A stretch of DNA of 11,077 nucleotides from DASYAN01 sp036501345 (GCA_036501345.1 DASYAN010000361.1:1-11077), one strand, 5' to 3'. Positions 1 to 6,757 are shown, numbered from the stretch's first letter. Notes: generated from the sequence alone by a model not told the origin. Numbers and translations are program-made.

Positions 1-1302
1 ATTCATTTTATTTCTCCACAGCAAATCTACGAAGCTCTTTCAAATGGCATTACAACGATGATCGGTGGTGGTACTGGCCCCGCTACTGGAACCAATGCAA
101 CGACGTGTACACCCGGTTCATGGAACCTAGCTCGTATGCTACAGGCTGCCGAAGCTTGGCCTGTCAACTTCGGCTTTCTCGGCAAAGGGAATACAGCAAC
201 AGCAGCTCCCCTGGCAGAACAGGTGCAAGCAGGAGCCTGTGGTCTCAAGCTGCATGAGGACTGGGGTACAACTCCCGCTGCAATCAATACCTGTCTCAAG
301 GTTGCCGATCAATATGATGTGCAGGTGGCAATCCATACCGATACCATTAACGAAGCAGGCTTTGTCGAGGATACAATTGCCGCAATCGCTGGTCGTGCCA
401 TCCATACCTATCATACCGAAGGTGCGGGAGGAGGGCATGCACCAGACATTATCCGTATCGCTTCCTATAGCCATGTACTACCCTCTTCAACAAATCCTAC
501 CAGGCCTTATACTCGTAATACTGTTTCTGAACATTTAGACATGTTGATGGTTTGTCACCATCTAAATCCGCAGGTACCAGAAGATGTTGCCTTTGCTGAG
601 AGTCGCATTCGGCCTGAAACTATCGCTGCTGAGGATATCTTACATGATTTGGGCGTTTTTAGCATGATTTCCAGTGATTCACAGGCAATGGGGCGTGTTG
701 GGGAGGTGGTGACACGAACTTGGCAAACCGCTCACAAGATGAAAGTTCAGCGTGGTCCCTTGCCACAGGACTCAGATCGCAATGATAATTTCCGCGTGAA
801 GCGCTATGTTGCTAAATACACAATCAATCCCGCGATCACTCATGGCGTTGCTCCACATATCGGTTCCATTGAACCGGGTAAACTGGCTGATATTGTGCTG
901 TGGAAACCTGCCTTCTTTGGTGTGAAGCCAGAGATGATTATCAAGGGTGGCTTTATTGCTTGGAGTGTGATGGGTGATGCCAACGCATCGATCCCGACTC
1001 CACAGCCTGTACTCTATCGTCCCATGTTTGGTGCTTTCGGTGGTGCAACTGCTGCAACCAGCCTGACGTTCGTTTCAAAGGCGGCTCTGGAGAAGGAAAT
1101 TCCGGCGAAGCTTGGCCTAAAGAAAACTGCGGTCGCCGTTGAGAAGTGCCGCACGATCGGCAAAGCTGATATGGTTCATAATGCCGCGATGCCTGCTATC
1201 GAGGTTGATCCCGAGACGTATGAGGTACGTGCTGATGGTGAATTGCTGACCTGTGAACCAGCTGAGGTTCTGCCACTGGCTCAGCGATATTTTTTGTTCT
1301 AG
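1..1302 (+). CDS. ureC: Urease subunit alpha (UreC), 5'-truncated by the window edge
   Basis: This is the catalytic subunit of nickel urease, which hydrolyses urea to ammonia and carbamate in the cytoplasm. The frame is open from base 1, and translation begins at IHF of the family's DTHIHF motif, so about 134 residues lie outside the window. The visible 433 residues plus 134 give 567, the length of Klebsiella UreC. In Klebsiella numbering the metal-site residues fall exactly in place: His136 (second visible residue), the carbamylated Lys217 and His219 in GLKLHEDWG, His246 in IHTD, His272 in YHTEG, Cys319-His320 of the active-site flap in VCHH, and Asp360 in SSDSQ. The enzyme therefore looks fully competent. 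The stop is followed after 16 bp by ureG, so the two are co-transcribed. Identification is very secure. Confidence 0.97.
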   Translation: MHFISPQQIYEALSNGITTMIGGGTGPATGTNATTCTPGSWNLARMLQAAEAWPVNFGFLGKGNTATAAPLAEQVQAGACGLKLHEDWGTTPAAINTCLKVADQYDVQVAIHTDTINEAGFVEDTIAAIAGRAIHTYHTEGAGGGHAPDIIRIASYSHVLPSSTNPTRPYTRNTVSEHLDMLMVCHHLNPQVPEDVAFAESRIRPETIAAEDILHDLGVFSMISSDSQAMGRVGEVVTRTWQTAHKMKVQRGPLPQDSDRNDNFRVKRYVAKYTINPAITHGVAPHIGSIEPGKLADIVLWKPAFFGVKPEMIIKGGFIAWSVMGDANASIPTPQPVLYRPMFGAFGGATAATSLTFVSKAALEKEIPAKLGLKKTAVAVEKCRTIGKADMVHNAAMPAIEVDPETYEVRADGELLTCEPAEVLPLAQRYFLF

Positions 1303-1318
1303 AAGGGTGGGTCTTGTC

Positions 1319-2053
1319 ATGTCTGGTGACAAGGTTATGTTTGCATTCAGAGTTGGGATTGCTGGTCCGGTCGGCTGTGGTAAAACTGCTTTGATTGATC
1401 GGCTGAGTAAAAAGCTGTGGCCTCGCTATAATTTGGCCGTAGTCACCAATGATATTTATACAAAGGAAGATGCTGAATTTCTGCTCCGCCAGGGCACGCT
1501 ACCTCCAGAACGTGTTCGTGGTGTTGAGACTGGAGGCTGTCCACATGCTGCTATTCGTGAAGATGCCTCGATGAATCTGGAAGCTATTGCTGAACTGGAG
1601 GAGGCCTTGCCGGGTCTAGAGCTGATTTTTGTGGAGAGTGGTGGTGACAATCTGGCAGCAGCCTTTAGTCCGGATCTGGTCGATGTCTTTATTTATGTGA
1701 TCGATGTCTCCGGGGGCGACAAAATTCCTCGTAAAGGCGGCCCTGGCATCACTCGCTCGGATCTGCTGGTGATCAATAAAGTCGATTTGGCTCCTTTTGT
1801 AGGTGCATCGCTTGAGGTAATGGAGCGGGATGCACGCCGTCAGCGCGGTTCTCGCCCTTTCATCTTCACCAATCTTAAAAATGACACTGGTTTGAATGAA
1901 GTAATTGTCTGGTTGGAGCAGCAGCTCAAAATTCCTGCTGAGCAGCGCCATCCTATTATAGATGCACATGCTTCCTATGTGGGGCGGCCACATCGCCATG
2001 ATCATGATCATGATCACACGCATAGTCATGGACCTGAGTTTGAAGTTGGTTGA
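1319..2053 (+). CDS. ureG: Urease accessory GTPase UreG with C-terminal His-rich tail
   Basis: UreG is the SIMIBI-class GTPase that, with UreF, UreD/H and often UreE, drives GTP-dependent nickel delivery into urease. The 244-residue product shows a P-loop GPVGCGKT (16-23; most homologues have Ser where Cys20 is), the nickel-binding CPH motif (74-76), ESGGDN (106-111) and the guanine-specificity motif NKVD (153-156). Typical UreG is about 200-210 residues. The excess here is a C-terminal tail with seven His alternating with Asp/Arg/Thr/Ser at 225-237, partly encoded by three CATGAT repeats (1997-2014). His-rich stretches in other UreG proteins are usually N-terminal. The start at 1319 is chosen because AGAAGGGTGG lies about 8 nt upstream; a second in-frame ATG at 1337 is possible. 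No ureE, ureF or ureD follows. Identification is very secure. Confidence 0.96.
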   Translation: MSGDKVMFAFRVGIAGPVGCGKTALIDRLSKKLWPRYNLAVVTNDIYTKEDAEFLLRQGTLPPERVRGVETGGCPHAAIREDASMNLEAIAELEEALPGLELIFVESGGDNLAAAFSPDLVDVFIYVIDVSGGDKIPRKGGPGITRSDLLVINKVDLAPFVGASLEVMERDARRQRGSRPFIFTNLKNDTGLNEVIVWLEQQLKIPAEQRHPIIDAHASYVGRPHRHDHDHDHTHSHGPEFEVG

Positions 2054-2166
2054 GAAGTTTGTGTTGGTCAGGGAGCTAATCTCACTTGAGGGTCTAGTGT
2101 CTTTGCTGAGTTGAGTCCTCCGAGGCTTTATAGATAGATGGGCGAGTACAAATCTTGCAGATAAGC

Positions 2167-2195
2167 TTGTCCGTAGCAAGCACATCTGATACTCT
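2167..2195 (+). promoter_or_regulatory. Candidate murD promoter
   Basis: TTGTCC (2167-2172) is separated by 17 bp from TACTCT (2190-2195), which is preceded by a TG extension (2187-2188). The match to a vegetative consensus is moderate, and the extended -10 helps. Transcription would start near 2202, giving a ~50-nt leader before murD. The rest of 2054-2251 shows nothing else recognisable. This is inference from motif spacing. Confidence 0.35.
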
Positions 2196-2198
2196 AGT

Positions 2199-2218
2199 AG
2201 AGAGGCTTTGCCCTCTCT
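2199..2218 (+). other. Short hairpin in the murD leader
   Basis: A perfect 7-bp stem AGAGAGG/CCTCTCT encloses a 6-nt loop. It is 33 bp upstream of the murD ATG and has no following T-run, so a terminator for ureCG is doubtful. It could equally stabilise the 5' end of the murD transcript. Confidence 0.35.
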
Positions 2219-2251
2219 ATATCTCAAAATTTATAAAGGGGACGATACTAA

Positions 2252-3604
2252 ATGAATTTGCATGGAAAACGTGTTCTGGTGATGGGATTGGGACTACAAG
2301 GTTCTGGTATGGCGTCGGCACGTTATGCTGCCCAGCAAGGGGCAATTGTACGTGTGACAGATATGAAGTCGCCAGAGGTTCTGGCTCCAAGTGTTCAAGC
2401 ATTGGCAGGGCTTCCGATAGAGTTTGTGTTGGGGCAGCATCGTGAAGAGGATTTTCGCTGGGCAGAGATTGTGATTCGCAATCCGGGCGTTCCTCGTACC
2501 TCTCCCTATTTGCAACTGGCTCAAGAGCATGGAGCCCAGATTGAGATGGAGATCGCGTTCTTTTTCCTGGCTTGTCCCGGGCGTACCATCGGGGTAACAG
2601 GGACGCGTGGCAAGACGACAACGTCGACTCTGATCTATGAGATATTGCGGGCTAATGGTGCTGCAGCGGTATTAGCGGGCAATGTTGCTGGCGTAGAGAC
2701 GCTCTCTCTGCTGCCAGAGATCACTCCAGAGACGCAAGTGGTGCTAGAATTGTCGAGCTGGCAGCTAGAAGGACTGGCCCAGCATAAGATTAGTCCAGCG
2801 GTATCGGTGATGACGAATGTCTATCCAGACCATCTCAACACCTATACTGGAATGGAGGACTATGCAGAGGCCAAGGCCAATATTTTTCGGCACCAGACAA
2901 CTGGTGATATCGCCGTCTTCAATTATGACAATCCTTGGACGCGACACTTCGGCGAACAGGCACCGGCGAGAACTTGGTTTACAAGCCTGGAACGAGGAGG
3001 AAGTTTTACTCGCGAATCTACAGATATTGAGCCTTTTATTTTTAGGGATACGCCACTGGCGGGCAGGCACAACCTAGAGAATATCCTGCTCGCAACGACG
3101 ACGGCTCGTCTCCTGGGCATCGCAGATGAGATCATCGCTGAGACTGTGCGAAGTTTTCGTGGAGTGGCACATCGACTGGAGGAGGTACGTACTAATGGGG
3201 TTCGTTTTATCAATGATAGCACGAGCACGACTCCAATTGCGGGGCAAGTAGCATTAGAGGCTTTTGATGCTCCGATCGTTCTAGTTGCTGGCGGTAATAC
3301 GAAACATTTGCCGTTGGAGCAATGGCCTGTACGGATCGTAGAGCGTTGCCGGGATGTTGTCCTGTTTGCTGGGAGTGGTACCGATGAGTTATTGCCAGCA
3401 CTGCGAGCAGAATTAAAGCGGCAGGGCGTGAGTAACCCCGTACGTGGCGTATTCTCGGATTGGAAGCAGGCATTGGATGCTGCCGTCACTCTGATCAGGC
3501 CTGGGGATGTGTTGCTCTTCTCGCCAGGGTTTACTAGTTTTGGTATGTTTCTCAACGAGTTCGATCGTGGGGATAAGTTTGTTGCATATGTACGAGCATT
3601 GTAG
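2252..3604 (+). CDS. murD: UDP-N-acetylmuramoyl-L-alanine--D-glutamate ligase (MurD), variant subtype
   Basis: MurD adds D-Glu to UDP-MurNAc-L-Ala with ATP in the cytoplasmic stage of peptidoglycan synthesis. The 450-residue length is typical. The N-terminal UDP-binding fold has GLGLQGSG (12-19). The central Mur ligase domain has the ATP loop GTRGKTTT (117-124, where Arg replaces the usual Asn of GTNGKT), NVYPDHL (189-195), the position of the carbamylated lysine K208 in EAKANIF, and GRHNLEN (271-277). The C-terminal domain has HRLE (308-311), NDSTSTTP (321-328) and FSPGFTSFG (423-431). The last two depart from canonical MurD NDSKATN and LSPACASFD, and resemble a divergent MurD branch of some non-model phyla. 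The start is supported by AAAGGGGAC about 8 nt upstream. It appears to be a single-gene unit. The family is certain; D-Glu specificity is inferred. Confidence 0.93.
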   Translation: MNLHGKRVLVMGLGLQGSGMASARYAAQQGAIVRVTDMKSPEVLAPSVQALAGLPIEFVLGQHREEDFRWAEIVIRNPGVPRTSPYLQLAQEHGAQIEMEIAFFFLACPGRTIGVTGTRGKTTTSTLIYEILRANGAAAVLAGNVAGVETLSLLPEITPETQVVLELSSWQLEGLAQHKISPAVSVMTNVYPDHLNTYTGMEDYAEAKANIFRHQTTGDIAVFNYDNPWTRHFGEQAPARTWFTSLERGGSFTRESTDIEPFIFRDTPLAGRHNLENILLATTTARLLGIADEIIAETVRSFRGVAHRLEEVRTNGVRFINDSTSTTPIAGQVALEAFDAPIVLVAGGNTKHLPLEQWPVRIVERCRDVVLFAGSGTDELLPALRAELKRQGVSNPVRGVFSDWKQALDAAVTLIRPGDVLLFSPGFTSFGMFLNEFDRGDKFVAYVRAL

Positions 3605-3656
3605 ACATTCGCACACGTCAATAGTGAGAATTGTCTCTCTTGCTTCATAGCAAAAA

Positions 3657-3677
3657 CATGCAAACTTTTGTTACAAT
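3657..3677 (+). promoter_or_regulatory. Candidate upstream pckA promoter (CATGCAAA plus extended -10)
   Basis: CATGCAAA (3657-3664) is followed by four bases, then TG (3669-3670), T, and a good -10 TACAAT (3672-3677). No -35 lies 17 bp upstream, consistent with an extended -10 promoter. The same arrangement with identical spacing recurs at 8342-8362 before the GH18 gene. It would give pckA a leader of about 210 nt. The function of CATGCAAA is unknown. Confidence 0.45.
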
Positions 3678-3702
3678 AGATTAACAGAAGGTCATCCTTT
3701 TA

Positions 3703-3714
3703 ACAAAATTTTGT
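3703..3714. promoter_or_regulatory. 12-bp perfect palindrome, possible operator
   Basis: ACAAAATTTTGT is a perfect 12-bp palindrome about 25 bp downstream of the TACAAT -10 box and in the pckA leader. Its position is compatible with a dimeric repressor site. It is AT-rich and short, so chance occurrence is possible. Confidence 0.25.
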
Positions 3715-3754
3715 AGTTGGTGTTTAAAAAGCCTCAATATGGCAACGGTTCTGG

Positions 3755-3783
3755 TTGCGCTGTTTGCCTAACTTTGGTAAACT
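3755..3783 (+). promoter_or_regulatory. Candidate proximal pckA promoter
   Basis: TTGCGC (3755-3760) is spaced 17 bp from TAAACT (3778-3783), with TG at -14/-15 (3775-3776). It is a weaker match than the upstream candidate but gives a shorter leader of about 100 nt. Both may be used; the sequence cannot decide. Confidence 0.25.
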
Positions 3784-3846
3784 AACGGGTGTTCGGGGTA
3801 TACACGTTGTGTTGCTACTCTGTGTGGAATGAGTGGCACATGCCAT

Positions 3847-3880
3847 TTTGGGCAGTGCGGCTAGAGAGACAAGCCCCAAA
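3847..3880 (+). promoter_or_regulatory. Hairpin abutting the pckA ribosome-binding site
   Basis: TTTGGGC (3847-3853) can pair with GCCCCAAA (3873-3880) with one bulged C. The AAA end of the 3' arm is the first part of the AAAGGAG Shine-Dalgarno sequence (3878-3884), so folding could limit ribosome access to pckA. This is inference from complementarity only. Confidence 0.25.
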
Positions 3881-3893
3881 GGAGAAATAAACC

Positions 3894-5477
3894 ATGACAA
3901 TAATGATGAGCAGGAAGGCGTTGGAAGAGTATGGTTTAGTTAATCTAGGAACTATCCATTGGAATCTTTCGCCTAGTGTTCTGGTCGAGCATGCATTGGC
4001 ACGCGGGGAAGGCCAATTAGCGGCTAACGGAGTGTTCGCTGCGACAACAGGAAGCCATACGGGACGTTCTCCCAAGGATAAATTCATCGTATCCAATGAT
4101 GAATCGGCGGCGCGGATCTGGTGGGGAGAGAACAATCACCCGATGACAAATGAAACGTTTGAGATTGTGAGGCGGAGTCTGGCTGATTATTTGCAAGGAC
4201 GTGATGTCTTTATGCTTGATGCAGCAGCCGGAGCTGATCCTCGCTATCGTTTGCCAATTCAAGTAATTACTGAACTGGCGTGGCATAATTTATTTGCGCG
4301 GCAGTTATTCCTGCGAGCACGGGAGAGTGATCTGACCAGTGAGCGACCTGGTTTTACTATTCTGTGCGTTCCACAATTTCGTACTAATCCTCGCACTCAT
4401 GGAACGCGGTCTGATGCCGCAATTATTATCGATTTTCAAGAACGTCTAGTCTTGATTGCCGGTACGCAATATGCTGGCGAGATGAAAAAATCAATTTTTA
4501 CTGTGCTTAACTTTATTCTTCCTGCCGAAGGTGTGTTGCCCATGCACTGTTCTGCCAATGTAGGGCCAGAGAAAGATGTCGCGCTCTTTTTTGGTCTCTC
4601 CGGCACAGGCAAAACCAGTCTCTCGGCGGACCCGAATCGTCAGCTAATTGGTGATGATGAGCATGGTTGGGGCAATAACGGCGTCTTCAATTTTGAGGGT
4701 GGTTGTTATGCGAAGTGTATCAATCTCTCGCAGGAGTATGAGCCACAGATCTGGAATGCAGCACGCTTCGGTGCAGTCTATGAGAATGTAGTGTTGGATG
4801 AGAAGACACGACAGCCCGATTATACAGATGCTTCATTGACAGAAAATACGCGTGTGGCCTACCCTGTTGATTATATTGACAATGTGATTCCTTCAGGGAT
4901 AGCTGGACATCCTTCGGCGGTGATTTTCCTGTCGGCGGACTCATTTGGTGTGCTGCCGCCCATCTCATCCCTCTCGACTGAGCAAGCCATGTACTATTTC
5001 CTGTCGGGTTATACCAGTAAGCTGGCGGGGACTGAAGCGGGGGTGACAACGCCGCAGGCGACCTTTAGCTCCTGTTTTGGTGCAGCTTTCTTACCACGAC
5101 GGCCCGGCGAGTATGCCAATCTGTTACGTGAGCGTATCGAGCAACATCAAGTACGCTGTTACTTGATCAATACAGGCTGGACTGGTGGTCCGTATGGAAT
5201 AGGGTCGCGTATCAATATTAACTATACGCGGGCGATGGTGCGCGCGGCAATCAGTGGGGAGATCGATAGAGCCGATTTTGTGACGGAGCCGATCTTTGGT
5301 TTGCGTGTACCAACGTCCTGTCCTGGTGTGCCCAGAGAACTGCTCTTCCCGCGCAGTACTTGGGCGGAGCCAGATGCGTATGACTTACAGGCAAAAGCAC
5401 TGGCCAATCTCTTTAAGAAAAACTTTGAGCAATTCACGTTGCCATCGGATGAAGTACGCAATGCTGGACCTCGCTAG
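3894..5477 (+). CDS. pckA: Phosphoenolpyruvate carboxykinase, ATP type
   Basis: This enzyme catalyses oxaloacetate + ATP to phosphoenolpyruvate + CO2 + ADP, the entry step of gluconeogenesis, in the cytosol. The 527-residue length fits the ATP-dependent family (about 520-540). Diagnostic motifs are all present: the oxaloacetate-binding HTGRSPKDKF (55-64), YAGEMKKSIF (193-202) with the metal-ligand lysine, HCSANVG (218-224), the family-specific P-loop GLSGTGKT (234-241), the metal-binding GDDEHGW (253-259), and TGWTGGPYG in the C-terminal part. This excludes the GTP-dependent family. The start at 3894 is supported by AAAGGAG 9 nt upstream; further Mets at codons 4 and 5 are less well spaced. 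The gene has a long upstream region with two possible promoters, fitting a carbon-regulated single-gene unit. It converges on the vanX-type gene downstream. Confidence 0.97.
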   Translation: MTIMMSRKALEEYGLVNLGTIHWNLSPSVLVEHALARGEGQLAANGVFAATTGSHTGRSPKDKFIVSNDESAARIWWGENNHPMTNETFEIVRRSLADYLQGRDVFMLDAAAGADPRYRLPIQVITELAWHNLFARQLFLRARESDLTSERPGFTILCVPQFRTNPRTHGTRSDAAIIIDFQERLVLIAGTQYAGEMKKSIFTVLNFILPAEGVLPMHCSANVGPEKDVALFFGLSGTGKTSLSADPNRQLIGDDEHGWGNNGVFNFEGGCYAKCINLSQEYEPQIWNAARFGAVYENVVLDEKTRQPDYTDASLTENTRVAYPVDYIDNVIPSGIAGHPSAVIFLSADSFGVLPPISSLSTEQAMYYFLSGYTSKLAGTEAGVTTPQATFSSCFGAAFLPRRPGEYANLLRERIEQHQVRCYLINTGWTGGPYGIGSRININYTRAMVRAAISGEIDRADFVTEPIFGLRVPTSCPGVPRELLFPRSTWAEPDAYDLQAKALANLFKKNFEQFTLPSDEVRNAGPR

Positions 5478-5528
5478 GGAAGCAACATCACACATCTTTT
5501 TGATTTTGAGCGTGGATGCTTAATCAGG

Positions 5529-5569
5529 GGGAGGCGATAGAAGTCTGTTAAGGCTTCTATCGCTCCTCC
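5529..5569. terminator. Hairpin between convergent pckA and vanX-type genes, probable bidirectional terminator
   Basis: A 10-bp perfect stem GCGATAGAAG (5534-5543) / CTTCTATCGC (5554-5563) has a 10-nt loop. It is extended by a G-rich/CTCC helix with a 2-nt bulge. It lies between two convergent stop codons, the expected place for a shared terminator. Neither side has a clear T-run, so efficiency as an intrinsic terminator is uncertain. Confidence 0.5.
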
Positions 5570-5623
5570 TGGAAGCTGTACAAGGAGTTGTGTGGCAAGG
5601 ATACGTCATTTTTTTCCATAGTT

Positions 5624-6352
5624 CTAGGGATAGGTACCTCCATAAAATGCAGTATTCGAAGAGACCGCTGCCCAGAATTGATTACCACGGTCAAAGTGCC
5701 ACCACTCCTCGCAATAGTTAGTAAATCCGCTAGCAATCATTGTATGATAAAGCACCCGCCTATTATAAAGAGCCATTTGCTCTTCTTCATTAATATACTC
5801 TCCCTTTTCTATCAGCTCTTCTAATGATCGTGTATGGGATGATGAGGTAAATCCATCAAATCCTGTTCCCATAGAGAGAGGGCGCCCTTGTGCATCTGCA
5901 AGTGTAAGATCAACCGCACCTCCAGTATAATGTGGTGATGGACGGAGAATGTGGTTGGATGGCATACTAACATAGGTTTCTGCCTGACGGTGGACTTCCT
6001 CCTCTGAAAAATTAGGGAATTGTTCTCGTACAATCTGACAGTGCTCATCGAAAAGCGCCTGTTGGACTGAGAAAGGTCTCCAAGCATCCCAAACGAGGAG
6101 GTGATATCCTGCTGGAAGTTGAGACGCTGCAAACACAAGTTTCTGAGCAACACCTTCTCGTACATACACCTCTTCTATGGCACTGGGTATTCCTTTTTGG
6201 AAATACTCTGGTTCCACAAGGATGCGCGTATCTTTAAGAGTAGACAAGGCGATAAGAGGCTCTCTACATTCTCTGATTGTGATCTTCTTCCAATCAATTG
6301 GAGCACTGATAGCTGGGATAGGTTTGGCTGCAAGTATTTCGAAGTCTCCCAT
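5624..6352 (-). CDS. D-alanyl-D-alanine dipeptidase, VanX family (peptidase M15D)
   Basis: VanX-family enzymes are zinc dipeptidases that hydrolyse D-Ala-D-Ala. The 242-residue product has the substrate-positioning Arg in WDAWRP (R92), the zinc ligands His141 and Asp148 in SPHYTGGAVD, and the catalytic Glu216 and ligand His219 in EEWWHF. All the key VanX residues are therefore present. VanX itself is about 202 residues; the extra length is mostly N-terminal. No signal peptide is visible, so it is probably cytoplasmic. I place the start at 6352 rather than the in-frame ATG at 6379, because on the minus strand AGGAGGG sits 8 nt before the 6352 ATG. No vanH, vanA or vanRS gene is nearby, so a role in D-Ala-D-Ala turnover or peptidoglycan recycling is more likely than glycopeptide resistance. 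Family assignment is firm; physiological role is inferred. Confidence 0.92.
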   Translation of the reverse strand: MGDFEILAAKPIPAISAPIDWKKITIRECREPLIALSTLKDTRILVEPEYFQKGIPSAIEEVYVREGVAQKLVFAASQLPAGYHLLVWDAWRPFSVQQALFDEHCQIVREQFPNFSEEEVHRQAETYVSMPSNHILRPSPHYTGGAVDLTLADAQGRPLSMGTGFDGFTSSSHTRSLEELIEKGEYINEEEQMALYNRRVLYHTMIASGFTNYCEEWWHFDRGNQFWAAVSSNTAFYGGTYP

Positions 6353-6386
6353 GAAAATTACCCTCCTAGAGAAATGCATGAAAAAA

Positions 6387-6413
6387 ATTTTATAATGCTT
6401 TCACCGTTGTCAA
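6387..6413 (-). promoter_or_regulatory. Candidate promoter of the vanX-type gene
   Basis: Read on the minus strand, a perfect TTGACA (6413-6408) is followed after 15 bp by TAAAAT (6392-6387), and an overlapping TATAAA is also present. The spacer is short, but the perfect -35 box and the position about 35 bp before the chosen start support it. It gives a short leader carrying the strong AGGAGGG ribosome-binding site. Confidence 0.45.
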
Positions 6414-6435
6414 GTCCAAAGAAGTCTTGAACCCA

Positions 6436-6451
6436 GTACTTTTTCAAGTAC
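6436..6451. repeat. Small perfect hairpin
   Basis: GTACTT and AAGTAC form a perfect 6-bp stem around a TTTC loop. It lies just upstream, in minus-strand terms, of the vanX-type promoter. It might stop transcription arriving on the plus strand, but no T-run follows. Confidence 0.3.
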
Positions 6452-6474
6452 CTGACTATTAAGAGAATTTACGA

Positions 6475-6510
6475 GGAAAGCCTGCTTGCAAAAGAGGCAA
6501 GTTTGCTTCC
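6475..6510. repeat. Imperfect 36-bp hairpin
   Basis: GGAAAGC (6475-6481) pairs with GCTTCC (6505-6510) with one bulged A. Inside is CTTGC (6485-6489) / GCAAG (6497-6501) with a 3x3 internal loop and a 7-nt apical loop. Such imperfect hairpins occur at ends of IS200/IS605-type elements and in structured RNAs; no transposase is visible here. Confidence 0.35.
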
Positions 6511-6570
6511 GAACAGATTTTTCCTGAGTAGCTACCTTAAGCTTAACCGATGGAGATACGATTTACAATG

Positions 6571-6750
6571 CTCAGCTAGGAAAGCCCCGTCGAGACCACG
6601 GGAGCCCGAGTGCTTGACCTGTTGCACCTTTAGGTGTGGAAGGCTGCCTGGGACGGTCTAATCTGGAAAGCGTTGATCTCGAAGACGAAAGCAACTGAGA
6701 GGAGGCTGAACCGGAACCAACTAGCCTTTGGGCTAGGGAGATCTCAGTAA
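6571..6750 (+). ncRNA. Candidate structured RNA, possibly an ORF-less HEARO/omega-RNA
   Basis: This stretch has no credible reading frame but is dense in self-complementarity. Stems are CCCGT/ACGGG (6586-6602); GCACC/GGTGT with a TTTA loop (6624-6637); CTAGCC/GGCTAG with a TTTG loop (6721-6736); and ACTGAG (6694-6699) with CTCAGT (6743-6748). Two further pairings cross these: loop AGACC (6593-6597) with GGTCT (6655-6659), and GATCTC (6675-6680) with GAGATC (6738-6743), so a pseudoknot or switch is possible. It is purine-rich with GAAA-type loops, and the 3' helix ends two bases before ATGA (6750-6753). HEARO RNAs, the guide RNAs of IscB, are abundant in Ktedonobacter and are described as inserting next to ATGA/GTGA. 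The boundaries and family are inference; a group II intron remnant or riboswitch-like leader of fgd remain alternatives. Confidence 0.4.
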
Positions 6751-6757
6751 TGACAAA

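Noticed and set aside
139..474. Overlapping open frames on the opposite strand of ureC, murD, pckA and the GH18 gene
   Set aside because: They have no ribosome sites or motifs and lie inside genes with unambiguous family matches.
1253..1318. N-terminal extension of UreG overlapping the end of ureC
   Set aside because: The extra residues overlap ureC coding sequence and do not resemble UreG; the 1319 start has a good ribosome site.
5624..6352. Part of a vancomycin-resistance cluster
   Set aside because: No D-Ala-D-Lac ligase, D-lactate dehydrogenase or VanRS two-component genes appear in the window.
6571..6750. RNase P RNA, tmRNA, SRP RNA or T-box leader
   Set aside because: The conserved cores of these RNAs (for example T-box TGGNACCGCG or the tmRNA acceptor ends) were looked for and not found; the GGAACC and AGGAAAG pieces are too short to count.
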